A DNA stretch of 38,731 bases from Paenibacillus sinensis. Lineage in GTDB: Bacteria; Bacillota; Bacilli; Paenibacillales; Paenibacillaceae. The DNA is taken from contig NZ_JAHCMB010000200.1 of assembly GCF_019904155.1 (NCBI RefSeq), positions 23,748 through 62,478 on the forward strand. Reading direction: 5' to 3'. This document shows positions 16,132-24,380 of the stretch, piece by piece. Within the stretch, counting starts at the first letter, position 1. Each line of letters begins with the position of its first letter. The notes under the pieces were generated by a model. The model was given only the letters and a program-made list of their open reading frames with translations, did no database searches and was not told where the DNA came from. The translations under genes and the position numbers were made by a program.

Positions 16132-17325
16132 ATGAAAGATTTCCGGACCTGGTCCCTTCGGGCCGCCCGGAAGCTCCGGCGGCGCAGGCTTCGCCTCGGC
16201 CGGCGCCGGCCAAGCCCGCGGCCGAGGAGCCGGCTCGCGGCCGCCGCCTGGCTGGCCGCGCCGCTGCTCGCCGGGCTGCTGCTGCCGCTCGCCGTGGTGC
16301 ATCTGCATCACGGCACGGCGCAGCCCGGGCCCGGCGGCCCGAAGCCCGCCGCCTCGGCCGCGGCGGGGCCCTCGGCTGCGCCCGAAGCGGAAGCCGCGCA
16401 GCCGAAGGTGTCCGTGTATTTGTCCGCGACCGGACAAATCGAGACGCTGCCGCTGGAGGACTACGTCACCGGCGTCGTGGCGGCCGAAATGCCGGTCAGC
16501 TTTGAGCTTGAAGCGCTCAAAGCCCAGGCCGTCGCGGCCCGCACCTTCATCTTGCGCCGGCTGCTGGCCGGCGACCACAGCGGCGTTCCCGGAGGCGCAG
16601 CCGATGTGACCGATACGGTCGCTCATCAGGCGTATCTGTCATCAGCCGAACTGGAACGCCGGTTCACGAAGGCCGGTCGGTCTGACGACCTGGCTAAACT
16701 CCGCCGCGCTGCGCTTGAGACTCGCGGCGTCGTAATGACCTACCGGGGTGCGCCGATCACGGCATCCTTCTTCTCCTCCAGCGGAGGCTATACCGAGAAC
16801 TCCGAGGATTACTGGAAGAATGCCGTTCCTTATCTGCGCAGCGTAGCCAGCCCATGGGACCGCGATGTGGACCCGCAGCTTGCGATGACCGCGACCTTCA
16901 CTCCGGCAGAGCTGCGGGAGAAGTTAGGCGTGAGCAGTCAAGGTGCAAGCGAGGTTGCTATGACAGGACAAGGAGTGAGGCTGAGACCGGTGCCGCTTGC
17001 GGCAGAGAGTGGAGGCTCAGGAATGCCTGTTATGAAGATTCTGTCGGTGACCGCAGGGCATCGGGTGAAAGAGATTTCGATAGACGGCCAGGTCTTCACG
17101 GGCCGGGAAGTCCGGGAGAAGCTCGGGCTTCGCTCCAGCCAGTTCACCTGGATGATCAAGGACGGGAGCATTGCCATCACGACGTACGGCAACGGTCATG
17201 GTGTCGGAATGAGCCAGTGGGGAGCCGACGGCATGGCCAAAGAAGGCGCAACCGCGACCGCGATTCTCAAACACTATTACAGCGGAATTTCGTTCACGCA
17301 AGTCTCGACTCTTTTGAAAAAATAA
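16132..17325 (+). CDS. spoIID: Stage II sporulation protein D (lytic transglycosylase)
   Basis: A 397-residue membrane-anchored cell-wall hydrolase needed with SpoIIP and SpoIIM for engulfment of the forespore. The N-terminus is a very basic cytoplasmic stretch (Arg-rich, residues 10-34), then one membrane helix near 36-56 and an Ala/Pro linker. The SpoIID domain starts near residue 100. The catalytic glutamate is Glu119 in VAAEMP, and AQAVAARTF, the SSSGGYTENSEDYW segment and GNGHGVGMSQWGA are intact. AAGGGAGG precedes the ATG. Codons 10-85 are far richer in G+C than the rest of the gene and its neighbours. Expression is expected under sigma-E in the mother cell. Confidence 0.95.
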   Translation: MKDFRTWSLRAARKLRRRRLRLGRRRPSPRPRSRLAAAAWLAAPLLAGLLLPLAVVHLHHGTAQPGPGGPKPAASAAAGPSAAPEAEAAQPKVSVYLSATGQIETLPLEDYVTGVVAAEMPVSFELEALKAQAVAARTFILRRLLAGDHSGVPGGAADVTDTVAHQAYLSSAELERRFTKAGRSDDLAKLRRAALETRGVVMTYRGAPITASFFSSSGGYTENSEDYWKNAVPYLRSVASPWDRDVDPQLAMTATFTPAELREKLGVSSQGASEVAMTGQGVRLRPVPLAAESGGSGMPVMKILSVTAGHRVKEISIDGQVFTGREVREKLGLRSSQFTWMIKDGSIAITTYGNGHGVGMSQWGADGMAKEGATATAILKHYYSGISFTQVSTLLKK

Positions 17326-17337
17326 AGTGAAAGAAAC

Positions 17338-17365
17338 GTATAAAAGAAGATACCCCGGTAACACT
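17338..17365 (+). promoter_or_regulatory. Sigma-F-type promoter of spoIIQ
   Basis: GTATA (17338-17342) and GGTAACACT (17357-17365) lie 14 bases apart. They match the sigma-F pattern (GYATA, then GGnnAnAnT) and sit about 20 bases before the spoIIQ start. B. subtilis spoIIQ is a known sigma-F gene, which supports this reading. Confidence 0.65.
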
Positions 17366-17385
17366 GGTTACTGAGGTGATCGCAA

Positions 17386-18135
17386 ATGAATGAACAAAAC
17401 AAAAATCAACCCTCCACTGAAGATTCTCTCAAAACCAAATCTAATTCGGGAGAAACGGGCCGCAAGCCTTCTTCATGGAACAGACTGTTCAGAAAACGCT
17501 GGGTATTTCCAGCAGTCTACACGGCAGCAGCGGCAATCATACTAACCTTGGTGTGGGTCTATCAGGATGCCGGCCACAAGCCGCTTTCGACAGACACCGC
17601 AGCCGTCGTTACGAATGATGTCAGCGGAGGCGACCAGAAGGCTGCTCAAGGTGACGCCAAGGATCCAAATGCACTGGAGGTAACTGCAACTGCCGAAAGT
17701 TTGGCATGGCCGGTAGCCGATCCTGCAAGCGTGGAGATCGTGAAGCCGTATTATGACGAGAAGGGCACAGAGCAGAATCACATCGAGGCTATGGTGCAGA
17801 GCGGCGATACGTTCACACCGAATACCGGCATCGACCTGGCCCGCCAGGACAACAAGACGTTTGATGTGAAGTCCGCTGTCAGCGGCGAAGTCACCCGGGT
17901 GGAGGATGTTCCGACGCTCGGTACCGTAATCGAAGTCGATCAGGGCAATCTGAAGACGGTTTATCAAAGCCTTGGAGATGCCAAGGTGAAGCAGGGCGAC
18001 CAGGTGAAGCAGGGCGATACGCTTGCAAGCGCGGGTCGCAACGAGATGGAGAAGGATCTGGGCAACCACGTTCATTTCGAGGTATACCAGGACGGCAAGC
18101 TTGTGAATCCTTCCGATCTGCTTCCGCAAAAATAA
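17386..18135 (+). CDS. spoIIQ: Stage II sporulation protein Q (degenerate M23 peptidase)
   Basis: A 249-residue forespore membrane protein. The cytoplasmic N-terminus is polar, one membrane helix spans about residues 41-59, and a LytM/M23 domain fills residues 130-249. In active M23 enzymes the first zinc ligand is the His of HxGID; here it is Asn146 (NTGID). The later HVHFE motif (228-232) is kept. The domain is therefore probably not a peptidase, as for B. subtilis SpoIIQ, which pairs with mother-cell SpoIIIAH to form the intercellular channel. It follows spoIID by 60 bases and has its own sigma-F-type promoter, then ends at a strong terminator. Confidence 0.92.
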   Translation: MNEQNKNQPSTEDSLKTKSNSGETGRKPSSWNRLFRKRWVFPAVYTAAAAIILTLVWVYQDAGHKPLSTDTAAVVTNDVSGGDQKAAQGDAKDPNALEVTATAESLAWPVADPASVEIVKPYYDEKGTEQNHIEAMVQSGDTFTPNTGIDLARQDNKTFDVKSAVSGEVTRVEDVPTLGTVIEVDQGNLKTVYQSLGDAKVKQGDQVKQGDTLASAGRNEMEKDLGNHVHFEVYQDGKLVNPSDLLPQK

Positions 18136-18147
18136 CGGCTAACCGCC

Positions 18148-18181
18148 AAGCGGCGGGACCTCAGGTCCCGCCGCTTTTTTT
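18148..18181 (+). terminator. Intrinsic terminator of spoIIQ
   Basis: AAGCGGCGGGACCT (18148-18161) pairs perfectly with AGGTCCCGCCGCTT (18163-18176) with almost no loop bases to spare, followed by a T-tract. In practice the innermost pairs open to form the loop. Confidence 0.95.
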
Positions 18182-18286
18182 GTATGCCCGTACTTAGGAC
18201 ATCCTTCCCATCCTTTGCCTTCCTTCTGGTACGGTTGTCCCGGAAATAAAATGCGGCTTCCCCGGCCCGTCCTCCCGGCAAACCGC

Positions 18287-18314
18287 GAATATATAGGCCC
18301 GCCCCTCATATAAT
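18287..18314 (+). promoter_or_regulatory. Sigma-E-type promoter of spoIIID
   Basis: GAATATA at 18287-18293 and CATATAAT at 18307-18314, 13 bases apart, resemble the sigma-E pattern (ATAnT, then CATACAnT). The gene downstream is a known sigma-E target in B. subtilis. The -10 also contains TATAAT, so weak sigma-A use cannot be excluded. Confidence 0.6.
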
Positions 18315-18347
18315 GTACCAAACTATCCACAGTTGGGAGGCGGGAGC

Positions 18348-18635
18348 GTGCACGATTACATCAAAGAACGTACCATAAAAATCGGACGCTGCATCGTGGA
18401 AACTAGGCATACGGTCCGAACGATAGCCAAAGAATTCGGCGTTTCCAAAAGTACGGTGCATAAAGATTTGACCGAGCGGCTGCCGGAGATCAATCCTGAT
18501 CTGGCTGATCAGGTGAAACACATTTTGGAGTATCACAAATCGATCCGCCATCTTCGGGGGGGAGAGGCTACAAAAATCAAATATAAAAAAAACACCGGAA
18601 AGAAACGGGAGGTGGCAGTTGCGGCGAAGCCCTGA
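18348..18635 (+). CDS. spoIIID: Sporulation transcription factor SpoIIID
   Basis: A 95-residue mother-cell DNA-binding protein that activates or represses many sigma-E genes. It opens with HDYIKERTIKIGRCIVETRH, and the helix-turn-helix is TIAKEFGVSKSTVHKDLTER near residues 30-49. The KSIRHLRGGEATKIKYKK tail, which contributes basic DNA contacts, is present. A TTG at 18333 is in frame, but GGGAGG at 18335-18340 is seven bases before GTG 18348 and the known N-terminus begins there. mbl follows after 130 bases, as in B. subtilis. Confidence 0.96.
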   Translation: MHDYIKERTIKIGRCIVETRHTVRTIAKEFGVSKSTVHKDLTERLPEINPDLADQVKHILEYHKSIRHLRGGEATKIKYKKNTGKKREVAVAAKP

Positions 18636-18670
18636 CATAACGCGGATTTTAAGGTGATTTTAAGGCAGAA

Positions 18671-18700
18671 TTGCATTGTATTTACCCCCTAAAGTATGGT
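18671..18700 (+). promoter_or_regulatory. Probable promoter of mbl
   Basis: TTGCAT (18671-18676) and TATGGT (18695-18700) are 18 bases apart, a moderate sigma-A match in the spoIIID-mbl spacer. A vegetative promoter for mbl is expected because spoIIID is sporulation-specific. Confidence 0.45.
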
Positions 18701-18764
18701 AGTTTTAAAGTTGGTATCAAACCGTCGATTTGATCTAAAATAATACTTTGGGGGCTCTTTTATT

Positions 18765-19763
18765 ATGCTTAGCAAGGACATCGGAATCGATCTCGGCACT
18801 GCCAATGTGCTTATTCATGTTAAAGGAAAAGGAGTCGTTCTGGATGAGCCTTCAGTAGTAACGCTGGAAAGCGATACGAAGAAGGTCCTTGCAGTAGGAG
18901 AGCAGGCCAGACGCATGGTCGGCCGCACCCCTGGCAACATCTCAACCATTCGTCCGCTCCGGGATGGCGTTATCGCCGATTTTGAGATCACGGAGACGAT
19001 GCTGAAATATTTCATCGACCGCGTCGGGGGACGCAGCTGGTATTCGCGTCCGCGCATTTTGATCTGCGCACCTACGAATATCACCTCGGTTGAGCAGAAG
19101 TCCATCCGGGAAGCGGCCGAACGCAGCGGAGCCAAGGAAGTCTTCATGGAAGAAGAGCCGAAAGCCGCCGCAATCGGAGCGGGCATGGATATTTACCAAC
19201 CTAGCGGAAATATGGTCGTCGACATCGGCGGCGGAACGACGGATGTAGCCGTGCTCTCCATGGGCGACGTCGTTACCGCCTCCTCCATTAAAATTGCGGG
19301 GGACAAGTTTGACGAGGCCATTTTAAAATATATCAAACAGAAATATAAGCTGCTGATCGGCGAGCGTACGGCGGAAGACATCAAGCTGAACATCGGCAAT
19401 GTCCGCCCCGGCGGGACGCAGGCCGAGATGGACATCCGCGGCCGCGATATGGTAAGCGGGCTGCCCCAGACGCTGACCATCAGCTCTGCCGAAGTGCAGG
19501 AAGCGCTGTGGGACCCGGTATCGTCCATCGTGATAGCCGCGAAGACCGTGCTGGAACGGACGCCGCCGGAGCTGTCGGCAGATATTATCGACCGGGGCGT
19601 TGTGCTTACCGGGGGCGGAGCGCTGCTGACGGGATTGGACGAGCTGCTTGCCGAAGAGCTTCATGTTCCGGTATGGGTGGCGGAAGACCCAATGCACTGC
19701 GTGGTGAAGGGCACGGGAATTATGCTCGATCATTTGGACAGGGTTGTTAAGAAAAAGTTCTAA
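18765..19763 (+). CDS. mbl: MreB-like cytoskeletal protein Mbl
   Basis: A 332-residue bacterial actin that guides lateral wall synthesis. Nucleotide-binding motifs are IGIDLGTANVLIHVKG near residue 6 (phosphate 1), VVDIGGGTTDVAVLSMG near 152 (phosphate 2) and GVVLTGGGALLTGLDELL near 278 (adenosine). Length equals Mbl, and placement after spoIIID and before flhO is the B. subtilis mbl locus, separating it from MreB and MreBH paralogues. GGGGGC near 18750 is a modest ribosome site. Confidence 0.93.
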   Translation: MLSKDIGIDLGTANVLIHVKGKGVVLDEPSVVTLESDTKKVLAVGEQARRMVGRTPGNISTIRPLRDGVIADFEITETMLKYFIDRVGGRSWYSRPRILICAPTNITSVEQKSIREAAERSGAKEVFMEEEPKAAAIGAGMDIYQPSGNMVVDIGGGTTDVAVLSMGDVVTASSIKIAGDKFDEAILKYIKQKYKLLIGERTAEDIKLNIGNVRPGGTQAEMDIRGRDMVSGLPQTLTISSAEVQEALWDPVSSIVIAAKTVLERTPPELSADIIDRGVVLTGGGALLTGLDELLAEELHVPVWVAEDPMHCVVKGTGIMLDHLDRVVKKKF

Positions 19764-19774
19764 ACCGCCGATAT
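19748..19774 (+). promoter_or_regulatory. Sigma-D-type flagellar promoter of flhO-flhP
   Basis: An exact sigma-D -10 box GCCGATAT lies at 19767-19774, 15 bases after TAAG at 19748-19751 (consensus TAAA-N15-GCCGATAT). The -35 overlaps the 3' end of mbl. The start of flhO is 60 bases downstream, matching its flagellar role. Confidence 0.75.
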
Positions 19775-19833
19775 AAAGGTAAAGGTTCGAAATCGGAAGT
19801 TCGTTTTAGGCCTAAGGAAGGAGACACGCCTTT

Positions 19834-20715
19834 ATGATCAGAGGTTTATACACGGCAGCCGCTGGAATGGTGACTGAACAGCGCCGGCACGATACGGCTA
19901 CCCAGAATATCGCCAATATGAACACAACCGGGTACAAACAGGTTGAAAGCTTGAATCATTCGTTTCCGGAGGTGCTCATCTCCGCGATGCAGAATGGAAC
20001 GACGAAGCCGATCGGCAAGCTGAATACGGGGGTTTTTGCAGAGCAGTCCATGTCGAAGTTCATTCAGGGCGATTTGGTCAACACGACCAAGACGACCGAT
20101 TTTGCACTGTCCAGCGATCTTAGTGTCACTGATCCCACAACCGGACAGAACATCATATTCGATCAATCCGGCAAATATATAGATGCGCAGGGCCAGGTCA
20201 CTTACCAGCCGCAAGCATTCTTTACGGTACAGGATACAGACGGCAATCAGTTGTATACACGCAATGGCTCGTTCACGGTCGATGCTACCGGCAATCTCCT
20301 GAGCTCGGGAGGCTACAAGGTACTTGGCACGAACGGGCAGCCGGTCAATGTTGGCGGTCTCCGTTCTGTGGACGACCTTCGTGTAGATGACGCGGGACGT
20401 GTCATCAATGCCGCGACGGGAGCCGATACCGGCATCCGCCTGGGCGTCAGCATCGCGACTAATCCGCAGAATCTGGTTCGCGACGGCAACGGGGTGTTCC
20501 ACGCAGACGATCTGGGCACGGCGGGCATCCGCTATGCGGCGGCTGGAGACAATGTTCAGGTGCGCCAGGGCTACATTGAGGGTTCTAATGTCGATGTTAC
20601 ACAGGTCACCGTGGATCTGAATGCAGCCTATCGGGCCTACGAAGCGAATCAAAAGGTGGTTCAATTCTATGACAGCACGCTGGACAAGGCCGTTAACAGC
20701 GTCGGCAAAGTATAG
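19834..20715 (+). CDS. flhO: Flagellar hook-basal body protein FlhO
   Basis: A 293-residue rod/hook-family protein exported by the flagellar type III system. The N-terminal rod signature TATQNIANMNTTGYKQ (residues 23-38) and the C-terminal helix VTVDLNAAYRAYEANQKVV are the paired coiled ends of FlgF/FlgG-like proteins. The middle has the FlgG-like segment FFTVQDTDGNQLYTRNGSF. AAGGAGG precedes the ATG. The gene sits between mbl and flhP with 14 bases to flhP, so the two form an operon from the sigma-D-type promoter. Confidence 0.93.
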   Translation: MIRGLYTAAAGMVTEQRRHDTATQNIANMNTTGYKQVESLNHSFPEVLISAMQNGTTKPIGKLNTGVFAEQSMSKFIQGDLVNTTKTTDFALSSDLSVTDPTTGQNIIFDQSGKYIDAQGQVTYQPQAFFTVQDTDGNQLYTRNGSFTVDATGNLLSSGGYKVLGTNGQPVNVGGLRSVDDLRVDDAGRVINAATGADTGIRLGVSIATNPQNLVRDGNGVFHADDLGTAGIRYAAAGDNVQVRQGYIEGSNVDVTQVTVDLNAAYRAYEANQKVVQFYDSTLDKAVNSVGKV

Positions 20716-20729
20716 GGGGAAATTAACCG

Positions 20730-21554
20730 ATGAATAACTCGACAATCGGCGCAGCCGTAACCATGGCCACCCTTCAGCAGCGTCTGGATCTGATTTCGGA
20801 CAATATCGCGAATATGAACACGGCGGGCTACAAGAGCAAGGAGGGCTCCTTCGAGGATGTGCTGACACGGGTGCAGCAGCAGTCGAAGGACTATGATTTG
20901 GAAGGCCGCAGCACGCCTCTCGGATTTGACCTGGGCTTTGGCGTACGGATTCCCCAAATTACGACGAGCTGGGAGCAGGGGCCGCTGCAGGAAACCGGCA
21001 AACCAACTGATCTCGCGATTCAGGGCAATGGCCTGTTCGCGGTGCAGGTGGACGGAGTTACGACTTATACGCGCCAAGGCGATTTTCATTTTACGCCGGA
21101 CACTGCCAATCCGGACAGAATGGCCCTTGTAGATAATACCGGAAATCCGGTGCTGGATACGACAGGCAAACCGCTGACCGTACAGAAGGATGCCAGCGTA
21201 GCGATTGACGAGAACGGCAACGTGCTGCTAAAGAAAAGCGAGAACGATCGGGCGACACTGGCAGGAAGATTGATGCTGGTTGAGCCGAAGAACGAAAATA
21301 TGCTGCAGGCGGTAGACGGAGGCCGGTTCGTCCTGGCGTCAGGCGTTACGGCCGGACAGGCCTTCGTTCAGCGCCAGGCCGGAGAGGCTGGCGGACCGGC
21401 GATCCGGGCCGGCTGGCTTGAACAGTCCAATGTCGATCTGAATAAGGAAATAACCGACATGATGCAGGTTCAGCGGGCTTATCAGCTTGCCGCACGGGCC
21501 CTTTCATCGAGCGACGCGATGCTCGGACTGGCCAATAGTATGAGCAAGCTATAA
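20730..21554 (+). CDS. flhP: Flagellar hook-basal body protein FlhP
   Basis: A 274-residue paralogue of FlhO. The N-terminal signature LDLISDNIANMNTAGYKSKE (residues 16-35), the central PTDLAIQGNGLFAVQVDG segment, and the C-terminal end NKEITDMMQVQRAYQLAARA define a rod-type FlgG-family protein. In B. subtilis, FlhO and FlhP are proposed distal rod parts. AGGGGGAAA lies before the ATG. A small membrane protein gene follows after 21 bases and is probably cotranscribed. Confidence 0.93.
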   Translation: MNNSTIGAAVTMATLQQRLDLISDNIANMNTAGYKSKEGSFEDVLTRVQQQSKDYDLEGRSTPLGFDLGFGVRIPQITTSWEQGPLQETGKPTDLAIQGNGLFAVQVDGVTTYTRQGDFHFTPDTANPDRMALVDNTGNPVLDTTGKPLTVQKDASVAIDENGNVLLKKSENDRATLAGRLMLVEPKNENMLQAVDGGRFVLASGVTAGQAFVQRQAGEAGGPAIRAGWLEQSNVDLNKEITDMMQVQRAYQLAARALSSSDAMLGLANSMSKL

Positions 21555-21575
21555 TATGAGCAAGTAGGTGAGGTA

Positions 21576-21818
21576 ATGGGCCGTCAGGGAGACGAGCGGT
21601 TGAAAGAAGAAGGACAATTGACTGAGGATAAGAAGCCGGTCAGACGCAAACGGTCAACGTGGACTATAATTCAATGGTTTTTGATCCCCCTGTTGCTCCT
21701 GCTGGCTCTGGGCGGCGGCATGGCCGCCGGTTATGTGATTCTTGGCAAAAAAGAACTCAGCGATGTGTTCCACTGGAGTACCTGGAAGCATGTATACGAT
21801 TTGGTGTTTGCGCCATGA
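21576..21818 (+). CDS. EpuA-like small membrane protein (often annotated RNA polymerase subunit beta)
   Basis: An 80-residue protein with a charged N-terminus (Lys/Arg/Glu rich, residues 1-28), one membrane helix near 31-54 ending in GGGMAAGYVIL, and a short aromatic tail. The outline matches the EpuA family (PF11772-type). Databases often label such proteins DNA-directed RNA polymerase subunit beta, but nothing here resembles RpoB and I regard that name as misleading. AGGTGAGG lies close to the ATG. It ends the flhO-flhP unit before a perfect terminator. Function unknown. Confidence 0.78.
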   Translation: MGRQGDERLKEEGQLTEDKKPVRRKRSTWTIIQWFLIPLLLLLALGGGMAAGYVILGKKELSDVFHWSTWKHVYDLVFAP

Positions 21819-21848
21819 CATGCGTTTTAAGCCTAAATAAGCATGAGT

Positions 21849-21880
21849 AACTCCCTTGTACAAGGGAGTTTTCTTTTTTA
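21849..21880 (+). terminator. Intrinsic terminator after the flhO-flhP unit
   Basis: AACTCCCTTG and CAAGGGAGTT form a perfect ten-base inverted repeat at 21849-21870 with two bases between, followed by a T-rich tract. Confidence 0.92.
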
Positions 21881-21892
21881 TACTGGAATATG

Positions 21893-22000
21893 TATAATGA
21901 TGGGGAGCTTGGGATGGCAAAAGGGCCCTCTCCGCTTAATAAGCAGGAAGACCCCTTATCTTAACCTCCACTTCTGCAGCAGGTGAAGGATAACTATAAT
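21893..22000 (+). promoter_or_regulatory. Candidate -10 boxes upstream of fabZ
   Basis: Two TATAAT boxes occur at 21893-21898 and 21995-22000 in the 200 bases before fabZ. Neither has a good -35 element at 16-18 bases. One of them probably starts the fabZ transcript, since the terminator at 21849 isolates it from upstream genes. Confidence 0.35.
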
Positions 22001-22102
22001 TCTTGCCCGGAGCTGCACGATTTATGCGTTTCGGCGAAGAATTAGGCGCTGCGCATGCTGAAGGCGGCAAGCCTTCGTATAGGTTCGGAAGGAGAATTGT
22101 TC

Positions 22103-22525
22103 ATGCTGGATGTCAATCAGATTCAGGAAATTATCCCACATCGTCCCCCGTTTCTGCTGGTGGACAAGATCATTGAAATCGAGATGGGCGTACGAGCGGT
22201 AGGCATTAAAAATGTCACCGTCAACGAGCCTTTCTTCACAGGGCATTTTCCGGGGTTTCCCGTGATGCCGGGCGTTCTGATTACGGAAGCTCTGGCACAG
22301 GTTGGTGCGGTGGCGATTCTGGGTGTCGAAGCCAACCGGGGGAAAATCGGATTCCTGGCAGGGCTCGATGGTTTCCGGTTTCGCGGACAGGTCAGACCCG
22401 GAGACACGCTCCGGCTTGAGGTTGAGATTACCCGCCTTAAGGGCAGCATCGGCAAAGGAAAAGCGATTGCCAAAGTGGAAGACAAAGTTGTGGCCGAAGG
22501 CGAAATCATGTTTGCCTTATCCTGA
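22103..22525 (+). CDS. fabZ: 3-hydroxyacyl-[acyl-carrier-protein] dehydratase FabZ
   Basis: A 140-residue hot-dog-fold dehydratase of fatty-acid elongation. The N-terminal IQEIIPHRPPFLLVDKI and the active-site helix region are intact: His48 in FFTGHFPGFPVMPG and Glu62 in VLITEALAQ. Length is typical. A longer frame opens at 22055, but GGAAGGAGA at 22088-22096 precedes ATG 22103 and the family N-terminus starts there. Location after flhO-flhP matches B. subtilis ywpB. Confidence 0.96.
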   Translation: MLDVNQIQEIIPHRPPFLLVDKIIEIEMGVRAVGIKNVTVNEPFFTGHFPGFPVMPGVLITEALAQVGAVAILGVEANRGKIGFLAGLDGFRFRGQVRPGDTLRLEVEITRLKGSIGKGKAIAKVEDKVVAEGEIMFALS

Positions 22526-22630
22526 GCATTCAGGATACATTCGCAATATGGCATTTTCATGCTCTGCTGATGTTGTGGAAATGGCATTCGCGTCTAAATT
22601 AAATCAATCTTATGAAGGAGAGATTTACCT

Positions 22631-24355
22631 ATGACCCAATTGAGTCCAAATGCTGCGGAGACGCTGGAACGCTGGCTGCAGGCTCCGTCCGTTGACGAGG
22701 CGACCAAGCAAGAACTGCACGCTCTAAGCAATGATCCCAAGGAATTGGAAGAACGCTTTTACCGTGATCTGGAATTCGGCACCGGCGGTCTGCGCGGCGT
22801 TATCGGTGCGGGCAGCAACCGGATGAACCGTTATACCATCGCCAGAGCAACGCAGGGATTCGCCAATTTCATTCTGGAAACACATAAAGGAGAAGGCCTT
22901 CCTTCAATTGTAATCGCACATGACTCCCGCCGCTTCTCTCCGGAGTTCGCGCTTGAGACTGCACTTGTGCTTGCTGGCAACGGGATCAAGGCTTATCTTT
23001 ACCCATCCCTCCGTTCGACCCCTCAACTGAGCTTCAGTGTCCGCCATTTGGGCGCATCGGGCGGGGTCGTCATTACAGCGAGCCATAATCCGCCTGAATA
23101 TAACGGCTACAAGGTTTACAATGGCCATGGCGGCCAGCTCGTCCCGGATGAAGCGGAGAAGGTGATCTCTTACATATTCGATGTCGATTCCTTCACTGGC
23201 GTTAAGCGCTCCACTCGGGAAGAAGCGGAAGCGGCCGGACTGCTGCAATGGCTGGGCGAGAAAGAAGATGAGGCCTTTACGGATACGGTGGCAGCGGTCA
23301 GTGTCGGACGCGCCGATATCGCCGCAGGACTTGGCAGTAATTTCAAAATCGTCTACACGCCGCTGCATGGAACAGGCAATTTGCCGGTCCGGAGCGTACT
23401 GAGTAAAGTCGGATTCACCGAAGTGCATGTCGTACCGGAGCAGGAGCAGCCGGACTCGGAATTCTCCACGGTCAAATCTCCGAACCCGGAGGAGCGGGAA
23501 GCCTTTACGCTGGCTATGAAGCTGGGCGAAGAGCTCGGAGCCGATCTTCTGATCGGAACGGACCCGGACGCAGACCGCATGGGCGCCGTTGTACGGGATA
23601 ACGAAGGTAAATTCGTTGTTCTGTCCGGCAATCAGTCCGGAGCACTCATGATCCATTACTACCTGAGCCGTCTGCAGGAACAAGGCAAGCTGCCGAGCAA
23701 CGGCGCGGTCGTCAAGACGATCGTGACCAGTGAAATGGGCGCAGCCGTTGCATCCCATTATGGCGCAACCATTTTCAACACACTGACAGGCTTTAAATAT
23801 ATTGGCGAGAAGATGACGCAATTCGAAGCTTCGGGCGAATACACATATCTCTTCGGCTATGAGGAAAGCTATGGATATCTCGCCGGCAACTATGCGCGTG
23901 ACAAAGATGCCGTTCTGGCCTCCATGCTTATCGCCGAAGCGGGCGCGTACTATAAAGCCCAAGGCAAGACACTGTACGAAGTGCTTCAGGAGCTGTATGA
24001 GCAGTTCGGATACTTCCTTGAGAGTCTGGAGTCCCGTACGCTGAAAGGCAAGGACGGAGTTGCCCAGATTCAAGGTATCATGAGCGACTGGCGGCAGAAT
24101 CCGCCGAAGGAAATCGCCGGCGCTTCCGTCAGCGAGGTGCTCGATTACTCGGTCGGCCTGAACGGACTTCCGAAAGAAAACGTACTGAAATATCTGCTGT
24201 CCGACGGATCATGGTTCTGCCTGCGTCCTTCGGGAACAGAGCCGAAGATCAAGGTATACTTTGCCGTTCGCGGAGAATCGCTGGATGACGCCAAGTCGAA
24301 GGTAGCCGCTCTCACCCAGGAAGTTATGGGGCGTGTAGACGGCAGCTCCAAATAA
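22631..24355 (+). CDS. pgcA: Phospho-sugar mutase (phosphoglucomutase/phosphomannomutase)
   Basis: A 574-residue alpha-D-phosphohexomutase, likely making glucose-1-phosphate from glucose-6-phosphate for cell-wall sugars. The phosphoserine loop TASHNPPEYNGYKVY has Ser151, the Mg2+ loop is GTDPDADRMG near residue 315, the sugar-binding loop is GYEESYGY near 413, and the phosphate-binding loop RPSGTEPKIKVY is near 535. Length and motifs match B. subtilis PgcA (YhxB). GAAGGAGA precedes the ATG. It lies directly upstream of a polysaccharide and SLH cluster, consistent with a role in wall precursors. The symbol is by similarity; substrate preference cannot be read from sequence. Confidence 0.9.
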   Translation: MTQLSPNAAETLERWLQAPSVDEATKQELHALSNDPKELEERFYRDLEFGTGGLRGVIGAGSNRMNRYTIARATQGFANFILETHKGEGLPSIVIAHDSRRFSPEFALETALVLAGNGIKAYLYPSLRSTPQLSFSVRHLGASGGVVITASHNPPEYNGYKVYNGHGGQLVPDEAEKVISYIFDVDSFTGVKRSTREEAEAAGLLQWLGEKEDEAFTDTVAAVSVGRADIAAGLGSNFKIVYTPLHGTGNLPVRSVLSKVGFTEVHVVPEQEQPDSEFSTVKSPNPEEREAFTLAMKLGEELGADLLIGTDPDADRMGAVVRDNEGKFVVLSGNQSGALMIHYYLSRLQEQGKLPSNGAVVKTIVTSEMGAAVASHYGATIFNTLTGFKYIGEKMTQFEASGEYTYLFGYEESYGYLAGNYARDKDAVLASMLIAEAGAYYKAQGKTLYEVLQELYEQFGYFLESLESRTLKGKDGVAQIQGIMSDWRQNPPKEIAGASVSEVLDYSVGLNGLPKENVLKYLLSDGSWFCLRPSGTEPKIKVYFAVRGESLDDAKSKVAALTQEVMGRVDGSSK

Positions 24356-24380
24356 TACGGAACCAGATAATGATATAAGG

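Noticed and set aside
16024..16626. 200-codon minus-strand frame over the front of spoIID
   Set aside because: High G+C removes stop codons in all frames here; the sequence is low-complexity Gly/Arg/Pro.
21576..21818. RNA polymerase beta subunit
   Set aside because: The common database label does not fit an 80-residue single-helix membrane protein without any RpoB motif.
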